This document shows positions 52,483-61,339 of a stretch of DNA of 64,000 nt, in pieces. The number at the start of each line of letters is the position of its first letter. Position 1 is the first letter of the stretch. Source of the stretch: JAHDCJ01 sp039028895 (lineage in GTDB: Bacteria > Bacteroidota > Bacteroidia > Chitinophagales > Saprospiraceae); the NCBI GenBank assembly GCA_039028895.1, contig JBCCHF010000007.1, positions 150,441 to 214,440 on the forward strand, in the 5' to 3' direction. Position numbers and translations under genes: made by a program. The notes under the pieces are model-generated. The model made no database searches. It was not told the origin of the DNA and saw nothing but the letters and a program-made list of their open reading frames with translations.

Positions 52483-53313
52483 TTACTGCATTCCGATAAG
52501 GTAAATGCAGGGTTTATACTTTTTAGGGCCTTCCATTTTTCTAAAGTCGCTTGTCTGAGAAGATCGGATGTAAACGCCTGAGTCTTTTTTTGATTTTTTG
52601 GTATCAAAAGTAATCTGCGAGCTGTCGGTATCTCCGAAGTTTTTTAACCATTCGACAGTCACCAGTACATCTTTGGAGAGTGTTATGTCGTTCGACTCCA
52701 GGTTTATCGTGTAGGTGCCTTTTCGTTGTTTTTCTTTGAGGTAGATATTTTCCCGTACTACTTTATCTCCAATTACGTTATTGCTAAAGTCGTAGAAATT
52801 TATGCGGAACAACAAGCTGTCTCCTTTGGCGTGATTAAGGACGACGTTAACGCTTTTCAAAAAAGTCTCTTTGTCTATCCTGATGACGGTGCCTAGCTCC
52901 GTACCAAGTTGCGGGTTGCCATAACCAACGCTTGGGCCTCTGCCGTTGTCATTCCTCACCCCCAATATTGTTTCATTTTTAAATCTTGAGGCCGTTATTT
53001 TTACTTCTTCAATGTAAAATGATTCGGGTTCAAGAGGTACGGTGGAGCCGGGTTGAATTGCATTTGCGGAAATCATGATTGTTTGGTATCCAATGTAGCT
53101 AATGAGTAGACTGTCTTCCGGGTTGTAATGCTTTAAGTTGAATCGTCCATGATCATCACTGACTGTTCCGGTTGTTGAATTTTTGATACCTATATTGGCA
53201 TAGGGGAGTGGTGCTTTTGTTTTCCTGTCAATAATTTGGCCATATATTTCAGCTTGGGCGAAAGTCGAGGCAATAATGGTAATGCAGCATAAAAGTGTAA
53301 AAAGTATTTTCAT
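52483..53313 (-). CDS. Exported protein with carboxypeptidase-regulatory-like domain
   Basis: A 276-residue protein with a signal peptide (FTLLCCITIIASTFAQ). The first 85 mature residues are a CarboxypepD_reg-like beta-sandwich (IYGQIIDRKTKAPLPYANIG; GRFNLKHYNPEDSLLISYIG), the domain that heads many SusC/TonB-linked proteins. The rest, 170 residues, is beta-rich (FRINFYDFSNNVIGDKVV; DVLVTVEWLKNF) and has no recognised enzymatic motif. No TonB barrel follows, so it is a stand-alone surface or periplasmic protein. Confidence 0.8.
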   Translation of the reverse strand: MKILFTLLCCITIIASTFAQAEIYGQIIDRKTKAPLPYANIGIKNSTTGTVSDDHGRFNLKHYNPEDSLLISYIGYQTIMISANAIQPGSTVPLEPESFYIEEVKITASRFKNETILGVRNDNGRGPSVGYGNPQLGTELGTVIRIDKETFLKSVNVVLNHAKGDSLLFRINFYDFSNNVIGDKVVRENIYLKEKQRKGTYTINLESNDITLSKDVLVTVEWLKNFGDTDSSQITFDTKKSKKDSGVYIRSSQTSDFRKMEGPKKYKPCIYLIGMQ

Positions 53314-53399
53314 TAATATTTTGATTTTTGCCTGTTCCTCTTCTGTTAATGATTGTGACTCTTTATAACCTGTGGGAGTATTGAAAAACTACCAAACGA

Positions 53400-53783
53400 C
53401 TAAAGTAAAGTTTCTTCCCCAAACATAATCCGGTGACCATCGATAGTTCGAATGGCGAATTCTCTCTGGCCCCATGGTTTATCTGACAATTCGCTCAGAA
53501 TCTCAATATCTTTCGATTGTAATTCTGTATATAAGCTATCAATATTGCCGACATCGATATATGCAAAGTAAGCATGATTTTTTGTTTCAAAAGCAGATCT
53601 GTCAGATGGACATTCGCCGAGCATTACTCTGAAATTTCCTCTTTTCAGAAAATGCCAACCCTCACCAGACCACCAGGTTTCAAACCCGAGTTGTGTTTTA
53701 TAGTAGTTGGCTGATTTTTCCAGGTCTTTTACGGCTAATACATACCTGGTGCCGGTTATAACTGGTGTCTGTTTATTGTTCAT
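53400..53783 (-). CDS. VOC family protein (glyoxalase/bleomycin-resistance fold)
   Basis: A 127-residue protein of the vicinal-oxygen-chelate fold: RYVLAVKDLEKSANYYKTQL at the start, WHFLKRGNFRVMLGECPSD in the middle and WGQREFAIRTIDGHRIMFGE at the end. A metal-binding set of His and Glu is possible but the first His of the classical set is replaced by V or L, so it may be a non-metal binding member. Substrate unknown. It is isolated, with 166 AT-rich bases upstream holding nothing recognised. Confidence 0.85.
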   Translation of the reverse strand: MNNKQTPVITGTRYVLAVKDLEKSANYYKTQLGFETWWSGEGWHFLKRGNFRVMLGECPSDRSAFETKNHAYFAYIDVGNIDSLYTELQSKDIEILSELSDKPWGQREFAIRTIDGHRIMFGEETLL

Positions 53784-53949
53784 TTATAGGGTTTTTTTAA
53801 TTAAATGGCCAGCTAATAAAAGGAAATTGCCTTTCTCTCATTTTTTTTTGATCTATGAGAAAATAAGGGCAAAATCGTGTCCTTGTATATTTATTCGGCC
53901 AAGATTATGAAAAGTACGACGAGTAATGTGAGCCTAATTGGCTTTAAAG

Positions 53950-54507
53950 CTACTTGATGGGCTCAGGGGCATCCTTAAAGTGCTTGTATTTGCCCAGGAG
54001 CTTGCCGACGAAAACCGTTATCGGGAAAATCACCTTTTTTACGAAAGTTGGAATTTCCTGTAAGTCGTACTCCGTCTTGTAACGGATCATGAGGTAAGCA
54101 CTGTCGAACGGATCGCCCTCCGGTTTTCCGGCTTTGGTCATAGAGTCATAAATGCCGCTAAGAAAGTAATCAATCGAATTGGCCGGTTTGACCCAGCCAC
54201 TACATTCAAGGACATCAGTTCCTGCATTCCAGAAACGATGCATTTGCCCTTTCGGGAAAACCACTGACTCTCCTTCCTTTAGCAAATGCTCTTGCTGGCC
54301 ATAAATCTGGTAGCCCATTACCCCCTTGTTTACAGTCAGGCTTTCCTCCTGTTTATAGTGAACATGAAATGGAGGTCCTGAACCGGGCTGAACCTTGTTA
54401 AAAACAATCATCTTCTTAACCCCATCTTCGTCTTCAAGCGCATGGAACGTTAACTCTTCACCCAATGGATTGTTAATGGTATGTGGAAATTGGAAAGGAT
54501 ATTTCAT
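53950..54507 (-). CDS. Cupin domain protein
   Basis: The frame opens at 54549, but the ATG at 54507 (MKYPFQFPHTINNPLGEEL) is clear of the operators and gives a 185-residue protein. The cupin motif 1 is GPPFHVHYKQEESLTV with His-His-Glu metal ligands, and motif 2 is GESVVFPKGQMHRFWNAG. The C-terminal 65 residues form an uncharacterised helical extension (FVKKVIFPITVFVGKLLGK). It likely binds a small molecule. It is divergent from the TetR gene with two shared palindromes between them. Confidence 0.85.
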   Translation of the reverse strand: MKYPFQFPHTINNPLGEELTFHALEDEDGVKKMIVFNKVQPGSGPPFHVHYKQEESLTVNKGVMGYQIYGQQEHLLKEGESVVFPKGQMHRFWNAGTDVLECSGWVKPANSIDYFLSGIYDSMTKAGKPEGDPFDSAYLMIRYKTEYDLQEIPTFVKKVIFPITVFVGKLLGKYKHFKDAPEPIK

Positions 54508-54526
54508 GATCAATTTTTTGCTAAAA

Positions 54527-54574
54527 TAGTACATTGTACTAATCGGCACAAGGAAATTTAGTACATTGTGCTAA
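54527..54574. promoter_or_regulatory. Two TetR-type operators between the cupin and TetR genes
   Basis: Two near-identical palindromes: TAGTACA-T-TGTACTA (54527-54541, perfect 7+1+7) and TTAGTACA-T-TGTGCTAA (54558-54574, one mismatch in 8+1+8). Their centres are 32 bases apart, about three helical turns. The first lies 20 bases upstream of the cupin ATG (54507), the second 11 bases upstream of the TetR ATG (54586). Each gene thus has one site close to its start, as in autoregulated divergent pairs. Confidence 0.75.
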
Positions 54575-54585
54575 TTTTTTATAAA

Positions 54586-55215
54586 ATGGCGCAAAAGACC
54601 CGGGATAAAATATTGGAAAAAGCCCTTCAACTCTTTAATGAAATAGGGTATATGGAAGTAGGGGTAAGAGAGATCGCCCGGCAACTGGAAATGAGTCCGG
54701 GGAACCTTTCCTATCATTTTCGTAAAAAGGAAGATATCCTGTTTTCGCTCCTTAATCAATTTTCCGAGCATAATGACCAGGCTTATATTGCTTACCAATC
54801 GTCGCCTCCCAGCAATGAGCAGTTTTTGATTTTAATGAGCCGGATATTTGAACATCAATACAACTACCGGGGGGTGTATATCGGCAATCAATTTGTGCAG
54901 GCGGAGATCAGGAAAAAGGATCGTTTCGACTATGCTACTATTGCGAAAAAAAGAGAGACCTCTTTCAAAATGATTTTCGAAGGGTTACATGCTGCCGAAC
55001 AGGTATCAATAACTGAAGAGGACATTTCCTTTTTAGTCTCCTATATCACGTTGTTTGGAAGATTTTGGATATCAGAAGCTACACTATTCAGCAAATCGCC
55101 TGATAAAGCTCAGATCATAAATCATTATTTGCTACTTCTTTCAAGACAATTGTTATTTTTTGCTTCATCTAAAGGCAAAAAGTCGATAAATGATTTTCAT
55201 CGACAATTTTTGTGA
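54586..55215 (+). CDS. TetR/AcrR family transcriptional regulator
   Basis: A 209-residue regulator. The N-terminal helix-turn-helix runs KILEKALQLFNEIGYMEVGV then REIARQLEMSPGNLSYHFRK, diagnostic of TetR. The ligand-binding half is helical with no recognised ligand. The upstream GTG at 54568 lies within operator 2, so the ATG at 54586 is preferred. It is probably an autoregulator and regulator of the divergent cupin gene through the two palindromes. Confidence 0.93.
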   Translation: MAQKTRDKILEKALQLFNEIGYMEVGVREIARQLEMSPGNLSYHFRKKEDILFSLLNQFSEHNDQAYIAYQSSPPSNEQFLILMSRIFEHQYNYRGVYIGNQFVQAEIRKKDRFDYATIAKKRETSFKMIFEGLHAAEQVSITEEDISFLVSYITLFGRFWISEATLFSKSPDKAQIINHYLLLLSRQLLFFASSKGKKSINDFHRQFL

Positions 55216-55243
55216 TCAGAAGCAATAGCGAGCTTGCAATTGG

Positions 55244-56140
55244 TCACAGGCCATATTTTTTGATAATTTCTTTTCGAGTTCGCTCATCAGCCATTTCAAA
55301 TCCAAAACCGCTTTGACTGCCAAAAATCTGGTAGCCGTGTTTCAGACCATAGTATCGATCAATGAGCATTTTAAATGGAACAACATCCAGTTGCTTTTCT
55401 TCAACTGCTTTTTGCACTACAGGCAAATATTTTTCCATCATCCCCAGGTTAGCGTGTTGGATGACGGCCCACATCACATTTTCGTATTTTTCGCCAACCA
55501 TTTTCCTCCCGATATAGGTGTTATATTCTTCAAATAATGCATCTATGATTTTTTGATTCTGCTCATCCAGTTCTTTCTGTTTGTTCCGGGCTTCTTTGGT
55601 GTTTTGTCGCCTGTACTTTTGGTCGTTTATATCAACCTGATGGATCATTTCAACCAGTGAAAGGTGTAGATTATTGGCTTTGCTATACGCATTTAGATCC
55701 AGAGGTTCGTCTTTTACAGAAACGGCTTTGCAGGCATTGAGCCTCTGCTGGTAAGCGGTTCGAATGATGTCGTATTTGGGATTCTTTTCGACAACTTTTG
55801 CTAATTCGAGGAAATATTCACAGCTCCCTTCCGCTTTGCTGAATTTTGAGAATGCCAGCATAATATTGCCTTCACTTTCTTTTAACGTCAGAAAAGCCGA
55901 TAAAACATTAAAGTAGTCAGCGAGATTAAAGTTTGCCGGATTGTCCTCCGTGGCTTTTTTTGTTTCCTGCAATATCATTTTTCCGTAGTCAAAATCTTTC
56001 TTGGAAACATTGACCTTTTGGCGTGGAACATAGGAAAGGACCTGACTCTCAAAAGTTTCGGCAGCAAATTTTACGTGATCTTGAGCTTGACAATAAATGA
56101 AACCAGAGATAAGGAATAATAAGATGATGAGTGTTTTCAT
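55244..56140 (-). CDS. Exported DUF6624-like protein
   Basis: The ATG at 56140 gives a signal peptide (MKTLIILLFLISGFIYCQAQ), leaving 298 residues. The mature part is mainly helical (DFDYGKMILQETKKATEDN; ALFEEYNTYIGRKMVGEKYE) and ends VMWAVIQHANLGMMEKYLP, then MLIDRYYGLKHGYQIFGSQ, the signature of DUF6624. The role is unknown. It converges on the TetR gene (28 bases apart). Confidence 0.75.
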   Translation of the reverse strand: MKTLIILLFLISGFIYCQAQDHVKFAAETFESQVLSYVPRQKVNVSKKDFDYGKMILQETKKATEDNPANFNLADYFNVLSAFLTLKESEGNIMLAFSKFSKAEGSCEYFLELAKVVEKNPKYDIIRTAYQQRLNACKAVSVKDEPLDLNAYSKANNLHLSLVEMIHQVDINDQKYRRQNTKEARNKQKELDEQNQKIIDALFEEYNTYIGRKMVGEKYENVMWAVIQHANLGMMEKYLPVVQKAVEEKQLDVVPFKMLIDRYYGLKHGYQIFGSQSGFGFEMADERTRKEIIKKYGL

Positions 56141-56246
56141 GGCTGGTGATTTCTCCAAATTAAAAGGAAACCGGAGTCAATTCACAGCCAGAAAACGGGT
56201 TTAACTTTGTTTTTGCATTTTGTTAGGAAAATGCCAACAGTGTTGA

Positions 56247-56642
56247 CTAGGTCAATTCACCTTTTTCATGTAAATAATTAAAAATCTTGACATCAACATA
56301 CGACACCAGGTCGATATCGGCCATGGTTAACCAGCGGATTTCTTCAATTTCATTACTGGGCTTTAAGGTTCCTTCGAACTCAGCTTTGTAACAACTCATT
56401 TTTACCTTAACACCTTCCGCCTTTCCATGGGCTTGCGCTTTGAAAATACCTACGAATTCAATAGTCGTGGGTCTAATTGCTACATCCAGTTCTTCTTTCA
56501 CTTCTCTTACCAAGGTTTCTTCGTCGGTTTCTCCGGGATCTCGTTTGCCTCCCGGGATGTAGTAGGTGTTTTTCCCGAATGACTTTGTGCATAAGATCTT
56601 TCCTTCCCTGATTTCTATGTAAGCTATTTTATCGATTTCCAT
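56247..56642 (-). CDS. NUDIX hydrolase
   Basis: A 131-residue single NUDIX domain. The NUDIX box GKRDPGETDEETLVREVKEE (starting near residue 32) fits GX5EX7REUXEEXGU apart from the last Gly, and carries the metal-binding REVKEE helix. It hydrolyses a nucleoside diphosphate linked to an unknown moiety X. It starts eight bases after the OYE gene stop and is probably in one operon with it. Confidence 0.92.
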   Translation of the reverse strand: MEIDKIAYIEIREGKILCTKSFGKNTYYIPGGKRDPGETDEETLVREVKEELDVAIRPTTIEFVGIFKAQAHGKAEGVKVKMSCYKAEFEGTLKPSNEIEEIRWLTMADIDLVSYVDVKIFNYLHEKGELT

Positions 56643-56649
56643 TTTGATG

Positions 56650-57888
56650 CTATTGCCCTAATTTTAATCGTTTTTTCAATGACTTTGTTAATTCGTAATA
56701 GACAAAAAACATCGAGGAGCCCATGGCGCTCATTTTCAAATTTATGTCTTTCCCATTTGCCATTCGAATGATCTGCCGCGCATAGAATCCGCCTTCTGCA
56801 GTTGATTCAAACAGTTGGATACCTGTTCGTAAAACCAGGTTTTCCAACTTCTCTATTTTCCCATCTAAAAAAGCAGGTATGTCGTCGAGATTGGTAATGA
56901 AAGGACGGGCCATGCCGATCAAGTCCAATTCGCCGTTTTTGAGTGCATGGTTGCAAAAGTCAAATGATCGAAAGCCTCCGGTGATCATGATGGGCATTTG
57001 AGTAATGGTCCGAACCTTTTGCGAAAAGTCAATGAAATAAGCTTCTCTTTGCAGGGTGCTTTCTTTTATCTTTTCAACATCTTCATTCATTTCTAAAAAA
57101 ACGACCTTTTCGTAGGTGCCGCCAGAAATTTCAAGGACGTCAATTTTCCCATCCAGCACCTTAATGACCTGTAAAGATTCTTCTTCCGTAAATCCGCCGC
57201 GCTGAAAGTCAGAGGAATTGAGTTTAACAGAGATCGGAAATTCTGGTCCTACAGCCTGACGTACTTTGTCTACGATAGTTATCAATAATCGACTTCTGTT
57301 CTCCAGGCTGCCGCCCCATTTGTCAGTCCTGATATTGGTTCTGGGAGATAGAAACTGGCTTAATAGATACCCGTGTGCGCTGTGAATCTGAATTCCGGTA
57401 AAGCCCGCTGTTTGACTCAAGGTTGCTGCTTTTACAAATCCTTCAATTACTTTTTCAATATCTGCTTCCGTCATCGCCCTGGGTTTGCCAAAAAGGCCCA
57501 GGAGGTTTAACTGAACTTCAGAAGGGGCCAAGGGCCGAAGGGTAGAAAAGCGATTGGTCTGTCTTCCGGCATGTGAAATTTGGACCCATGCATGGTGTCC
57601 GGTTGAGGTTGCAGCTTCAGCCAGTTTTGTCAGTTTGGGCAATACTTTTTCATCGCCGACATAAATGTTTCCTGCTGACTCCAGGTGAACCGGATCCACT
57701 AAAACGTTACCTGTAATGAGTACGCCGGCTCCGGTAGCAGCCCATTTTTTATATAGGTGATAATGTTGTTCTGTTGGTTCGAGATTTTTATCACTAATTC
57801 GTTCTGTCATAGCCGCCTTGACCAGGCGGTTTTTGATCACAGCTCCACAGGGAAGTATTAAAGGTGATTGGATGAGGTTGTTTTCCAT
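56650..57888 (-). CDS. NADH:flavin oxidoreductase, Old Yellow Enzyme family
   Basis: A 412-residue FMN-dependent TIM-barrel ene-reductase. NRLVKAAMTERISDKNLEPT is the N-terminal flavin-binding strand, VQISHAGRQTNRF the active-site region, GIQIHSAHGYLLSQFLSPRT the HxxHGY substrate-binding motif, and DKWGGSLENRSRLL the following conserved block. Only the OYE domain is present (no 2,4-dienoyl-CoA-reductase extension). It should reduce activated C=C bonds. A NUDIX gene follows 7 bases downstream, and a DUF6090 gene lies 15 bases upstream. Confidence 0.93.
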   Translation of the reverse strand: MENNLIQSPLILPCGAVIKNRLVKAAMTERISDKNLEPTEQHYHLYKKWAATGAGVLITGNVLVDPVHLESAGNIYVGDEKVLPKLTKLAEAATSTGHHAWVQISHAGRQTNRFSTLRPLAPSEVQLNLLGLFGKPRAMTEADIEKVIEGFVKAATLSQTAGFTGIQIHSAHGYLLSQFLSPRTNIRTDKWGGSLENRSRLLITIVDKVRQAVGPEFPISVKLNSSDFQRGGFTEEESLQVIKVLDGKIDVLEISGGTYEKVVFLEMNEDVEKIKESTLQREAYFIDFSQKVRTITQMPIMITGGFRSFDFCNHALKNGELDLIGMARPFITNLDDIPAFLDGKIEKLENLVLRTGIQLFESTAEGGFYARQIIRMANGKDINLKMSAMGSSMFFVYYELTKSLKKRLKLGQ

Positions 57889-57903
57889 GAAAAACTTAGG
57901 TGA

Positions 57904-58599
57904 CTATTTTTTGATTTCCTTTTCAATTCGGCGTTGGATGTCCTGTATTTTTTCTTCCATACTACCATAGTACCGCAAGATAAAGTTTCGGTTAACCTGG
58001 ATCTTCCATAAATACCCCAATAATATTTTTTTATCAGCGTCTGAAATGTTTAATGGTGTATTGACTTTTGATATTTCTCCATTTTTTTCAAAAACGAAGT
58101 TAGGTGCTATTAATCGGTTAAAGTCATGAAAGTAGTTTTCCTGGAACTGCATTTCAAAATAATTTTCCTCCATGGTTTTGAGCGACTCGTAATCGTATTC
58201 GTATAGTGAGATGATATCAAATCGCAGATCATCGTTTTTCACTAACTCAAGTCCCCTGGATTTCAGGGTTTCATAACCGGAATTATTTTGTGCTGAGAAA
58301 AAGTCCCTGGTGAGGGAAAGGTAATAATGCTGAAGGGAGTCCTGGTTCACCTCTGCGTTGGTCAATATTTTCCACCAAAATCTTACGGCATTTTTGCCCT
58401 CATTGTGACCGTAAATATTGATATTAATATCTTCAAGATCTTTCTCCAGTCCGTTCGATATTTCAACCAGGATCTTGGTGGCCGCCTGGTGATCTTTACG
58501 GTTGTCATTCCAGTTGTTTAGGGCAAAAGCAGAGATAACCGCTATAAAAATTGAGAAGAATTCCATTAAGTATTTTCTCCATGATCGTTTTTGGCTCAT
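57904..58599 (-). CDS. DUF6090-like membrane-anchored protein
   Basis: A 231-residue protein: a short basic N-terminus, one membrane helix with the family pattern EFFSIFIAVISAFALNNWND, then helical coiled-coil-like segments (ATKILVEISNGLEKDLEDIN) and a helix-rich C-terminal region. The region NNSGYETLKSRGLELVKNDD aligns with the truncated gene at 36461-36991, allowing that one to be read as a remnant. The function of DUF6090 is unknown. Confidence 0.75.
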   Translation of the reverse strand: MSQKRSWRKYLMEFFSIFIAVISAFALNNWNDNRKDHQAATKILVEISNGLEKDLEDININIYGHNEGKNAVRFWWKILTNAEVNQDSLQHYYLSLTRDFFSAQNNSGYETLKSRGLELVKNDDLRFDIISLYEYDYESLKTMEENYFEMQFQENYFHDFNRLIAPNFVFEKNGEISKVNTPLNISDADKKILLGYLWKIQVNRNFILRYYGSMEEKIQDIQRRIEKEIKK

Positions 58600-58650
58600 G
58601 ATTGTTCTTTTACGAATAAATAGTAGAGGTCATTTTCAAGCTGTGGGGAA

Positions 58651-58986
58651 TTATAAAAAGTCGTCATCCAGAATATCTGAATTGATACCATCTGTTGACT
58701 TATTCAGTTCATTGGCAAATCGTTTTTCCAGGTATTTGTATAAAAGCCATGTTCCGAGTAACCCCAAGGGCATCAAAATGAGATCCAGCAAAAAATCATT
58801 GATCGTATCTATTGTGCCTGGTGACGAGAGTTCTATGGCTAACACCAAAACAAACCCGACAATAATAGTCGTCGTATAATAAGATACAACTCCGAGAATA
58901 GCAAACCCCCATTTGTTTTTGCCATAGCTGTCTGCAAGGTCATAAAAGTACCTTCCCAGGAAGTAAATCAGTATTATCCCTAACAT
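58651..58986 (-). CDS. Small membrane protein
   Basis: A 111-residue protein with three hydrophobic segments (about residues 1-14, 27-47 and 65-85) and a short acidic C-terminal tail (SDILDDDFL). The helices are rich in G, I, V and F. No family is recognised. It starts a minus-strand run leading to the DUF6090 gene. The upstream 278 bases (58987-59264) are AT-rich and I see no gene or clear signal there. Confidence 0.6.
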   Translation of the reverse strand: MLGIILIYFLGRYFYDLADSYGKNKWGFAILGVVSYYTTTIIVGFVLVLAIELSSPGTIDTINDFLLDLILMPLGLLGTWLLYKYLEKRFANELNKSTDGINSDILDDDFL

Positions 58987-59264
58987 GGTTTTGTTGATTT
59001 GGTATTCACGAGGTGAAATTACTGTTGTATTTGCATACCTGGCTTACAATTTACAATTAAATATGGTTGCACTAAATTTAACCTTTTAAGGCTTATTTTA
59101 CATTAGTGAAAAGTAATTATCGCCTTGCAAGTGCACCCCGGAAGTTTTAAATTTAGATTTCCCAACTTCAATGGATTTTTATGTTTTACAACAATAGATC
59201 CTATGACTTTCCGGCTGTTTTTATGCTTTCCCCATAAAATTATCCCTGGTTGGTTAATTAGCTG

Positions 59265-60770
59265 TTATAGTTTAATGAAGCGCATAGTTCGCTCATTAAA
59301 TTGTAATAGATAAACCCCACTTTTTAAAGAGGAAACATCAAAGCTGAATTGGGCTGAGTCAATATAGGACTCGAATAGCATTTGCCCATTTGCATTCAAT
59401 ACTTTTACAGTACCGCTGTTGGTAAAATTGCTGATCTCAAGATTGATGAAGTCGTTTACAGGATTCGGGAATATGCGGAGTTGTGCCTGGTCGTCTAACA
59501 CGGGGTCGAGACTTACCGTGAGGCAACTATTAGGATCGCCATAGACTTCCATGGCATTAAAAAAGTCTCTTTCGACGGTGTAGAATGCAGAACCGCTTTC
59601 AAGTTGGAAACCGTTGCCTACGCCATTTGTCATAAATACGATACCGACTTTGCGGACAGGATCGTAATACAGGTCGCTGACAAGTCCGTAAGCTTCACCA
59701 GGGTGACCAAACATCATTTGACTGCCAGGCAATACAATGTCATTGGATGGGGTTGAAGTTATGCGGTGTACGCCTAAACCCCAGCTGCGAAATAAGCCAG
59801 AATAGTAATTACCGTTATTGCCATTATAGGTCCATTGGTTGTCAACCATATTTGCCACACTTTGAGCGTTCAATATCGGCGAATCACACATGTCGGGATT
59901 GAAAATGCACATAAAGATTTTTGCAAGATCTTTGGCCGAACACCTTAATCCGCCTTGTGGACCGAATCGCCCTCCATTTGTTCCAATCGTATAATTCAAA
60001 GTATTGGCATAGACTGGTTGTGTCCCTTGATAGTTATCAACTTGTGGCGTCCATACACCACCAATCTTTCGATATAGAACAGCCACGTCGTCAATGTCTC
60101 CAATGTCATTTACATTAAATGAGGCATCGATCCCAAGCGGGTGGAAAATATTCTGGTAACAGTAAACATCAAAACTCTGGTTAGCTACTTTTTCGACAAT
60201 AGTGGCAAGGATGACAAAGTTGATATTGGAATAATTAAAGTAGGTGCCAGGTACTGTATTATTGAATTGAGTGAAGGTGTAAAAGCTTCCGGAAGGGGTT
60301 AAAATTTCACTTAGATTGGGGATGGGATAGTCACTAACTGTTGATGACAAAAACGAACTATAAGTTGGCCCGTCGATAATGGTGGATTTGTGCGATAGCA
60401 ACATTTGCACAGTAATGGCCTCACTCGGATAATTGGGGTTTTGAACGTTAAACCCCAGGATTGAACTGATGTCGTTATTCAACCCAAGCAGGTTTTGTTC
60501 TACCAATTGCATTACTGCAATGGCGGTTATCGTCTTGGAAATACTGGCTATTCTGAACTTGGTGTCTTCGTGAAGATCAATATCTCGTTGAAGGTCAGCT
60601 TTCCCATAGTAAAAAGTGTCGATGATTTCGTTCTCACAAAAGATGACAGCTGCAGCGCCGAGCATGTCGTGGTCAAGGGCGATATTGGTGAGCTCAGATT
60701 CCAGGTCCTGAGCGATCATCAAATTGGTGGTTAATAAAAGTGCGACAATAATTGTGAATAGTGTTTTCAT
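59265..60770 (-). CDS. Secreted beta-lactamase family serine hydrolase with T9SS tail
   Basis: A 501-residue protein with a signal peptide (TIIVALLLTTNLMIAQ). The class C beta-lactamase/esterase fold has the SxxK motif S76-I-S-K79 in FRIASISKTITAIAV, YSNINFVILA as the YxN motif, and GHPGEAYGLV near the end of the triad. The C-terminal 70 residues (FPNPVNDFINLEI to MRFIKL) are a T9SS sorting domain, so the enzyme is outside the cell. It is a second paralogue type next to the lipoprotein hydrolase at 44374. Substrates could be esters or peptides. Confidence 0.9.
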   Translation of the reverse strand: MKTLFTIIVALLLTTNLMIAQDLESELTNIALDHDMLGAAAVIFCENEIIDTFYYGKADLQRDIDLHEDTKFRIASISKTITAIAVMQLVEQNLLGLNNDISSILGFNVQNPNYPSEAITVQMLLSHKSTIIDGPTYSSFLSSTVSDYPIPNLSEILTPSGSFYTFTQFNNTVPGTYFNYSNINFVILATIVEKVANQSFDVYCYQNIFHPLGIDASFNVNDIGDIDDVAVLYRKIGGVWTPQVDNYQGTQPVYANTLNYTIGTNGGRFGPQGGLRCSAKDLAKIFMCIFNPDMCDSPILNAQSVANMVDNQWTYNGNNGNYYSGLFRSWGLGVHRITSTPSNDIVLPGSQMMFGHPGEAYGLVSDLYYDPVRKVGIVFMTNGVGNGFQLESGSAFYTVERDFFNAMEVYGDPNSCLTVSLDPVLDDQAQLRIFPNPVNDFINLEISNFTNSGTVKVLNANGQMLFESYIDSAQFSFDVSSLKSGVYLLQFNERTMRFIKL

Positions 60771-60790
60771 TTTAATCGTAGTTTATCTGG

Positions 60791-60851
60791 AAAGGGACCC
60801 TGCATTGCCAAAATTTACGCAAGGCCTATTTGAGAAAAGACCCTGCTAGAA
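60791..60851. repeat. Palindromic repeat copy R5
   Basis: AAAGGGACCCTGC (60791) and ATTTACGCAAGGCC to TTGAGAAAAGACCCTGCTAGAA (60815-60851) align along about 60 bases with the right side of copy R1, which reads AAAGGGACTCTGC then ATTAACGCACGGTCC. It lies between the stop of the hotdog thioesterase (60889) and the serine hydrolase start (60770). Confidence 0.7.
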
Positions 60852-60888
60852 AATTGGGTTTTAGCGTAGAAGCTTAAAACAGTTATTA

Positions 60889-61305
60889 TTAATAAATAAT
60901 CAATTGTGTACAAGAAAACAGGGCTATCTTTTTTCCTGTATCCGGATCCTTAACAATGGCTCTCCAAACATGAGTCGTTCTTCCCAGGTGTTCGGCGATA
61001 CATTCACAGTGTAACTTGCCGTCTTTTTTTGCGCCAAGGAAGTTACTCTTTAATTCTATAGTGGTAAATGACCGGGCCTTTTCTGGTAAATGGGCCATGG
61101 TGGAGTAGCCTGCAATGGTGTCCGCAAAAGTGATGATACTTCCAGCATGTAAATAGCCATTAGGTGCAAAAAGTGCTGCTTTAACCGGCATTTCACCGTG
61201 CAGTTTGCCTTCTTCAATATGCGTCACCCTGATGCCAAGGAGATCAGGGAAATGCCCTTTGCCTATACTGTTGAAATGTTCAACGTTTCGTTCTTTGTTT
61301 AACAT
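60889..61305 (-). CDS. PaaI-type hotdog-fold thioesterase
   Basis: A 138-residue hotdog protein. FAPNGYLHAGSIITFADTIAGY is the family's hydrophobic substrate-binding helix with an active Asp or Asn in place, and ELKSNFLGAKKDGKLHCEC the central strands. Members hydrolyse phenylacetyl- and other aryl-CoA thioesters. It follows the Rieske oxygenase gene by 34 bases and is the last gene of the minus-strand module. Confidence 0.88.
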   Translation of the reverse strand: MLNKERNVEHFNSIGKGHFPDLLGIRVTHIEEGKLHGEMPVKAALFAPNGYLHAGSIITFADTIAGYSTMAHLPEKARSFTTIELKSNFLGAKKDGKLHCECIAEHLGRTTHVWRAIVKDPDTGKKIALFSCTQLIIY

Positions 61306-61339
61306 CGTAAATTAAGTTAATCTCGAAAATGATCATGGA

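Noticed and set aside
54568..54585. GTG start for the TetR gene
   Set aside because: It lies inside operator 2 and adds six residues with no family support; the ATG at 54586 fits the TetR start.
59125..59313. Plus-strand 62-codon frame in the 58987-59264 gap
   Set aside because: It overlaps the end of the serine hydrolase T9SS tail in antisense and has no protein-like features.
5991..60851. Reading the palindromic repeats as intrinsic terminators
   Set aside because: None of the copies has a T-run at the proper edge on the relevant strand.
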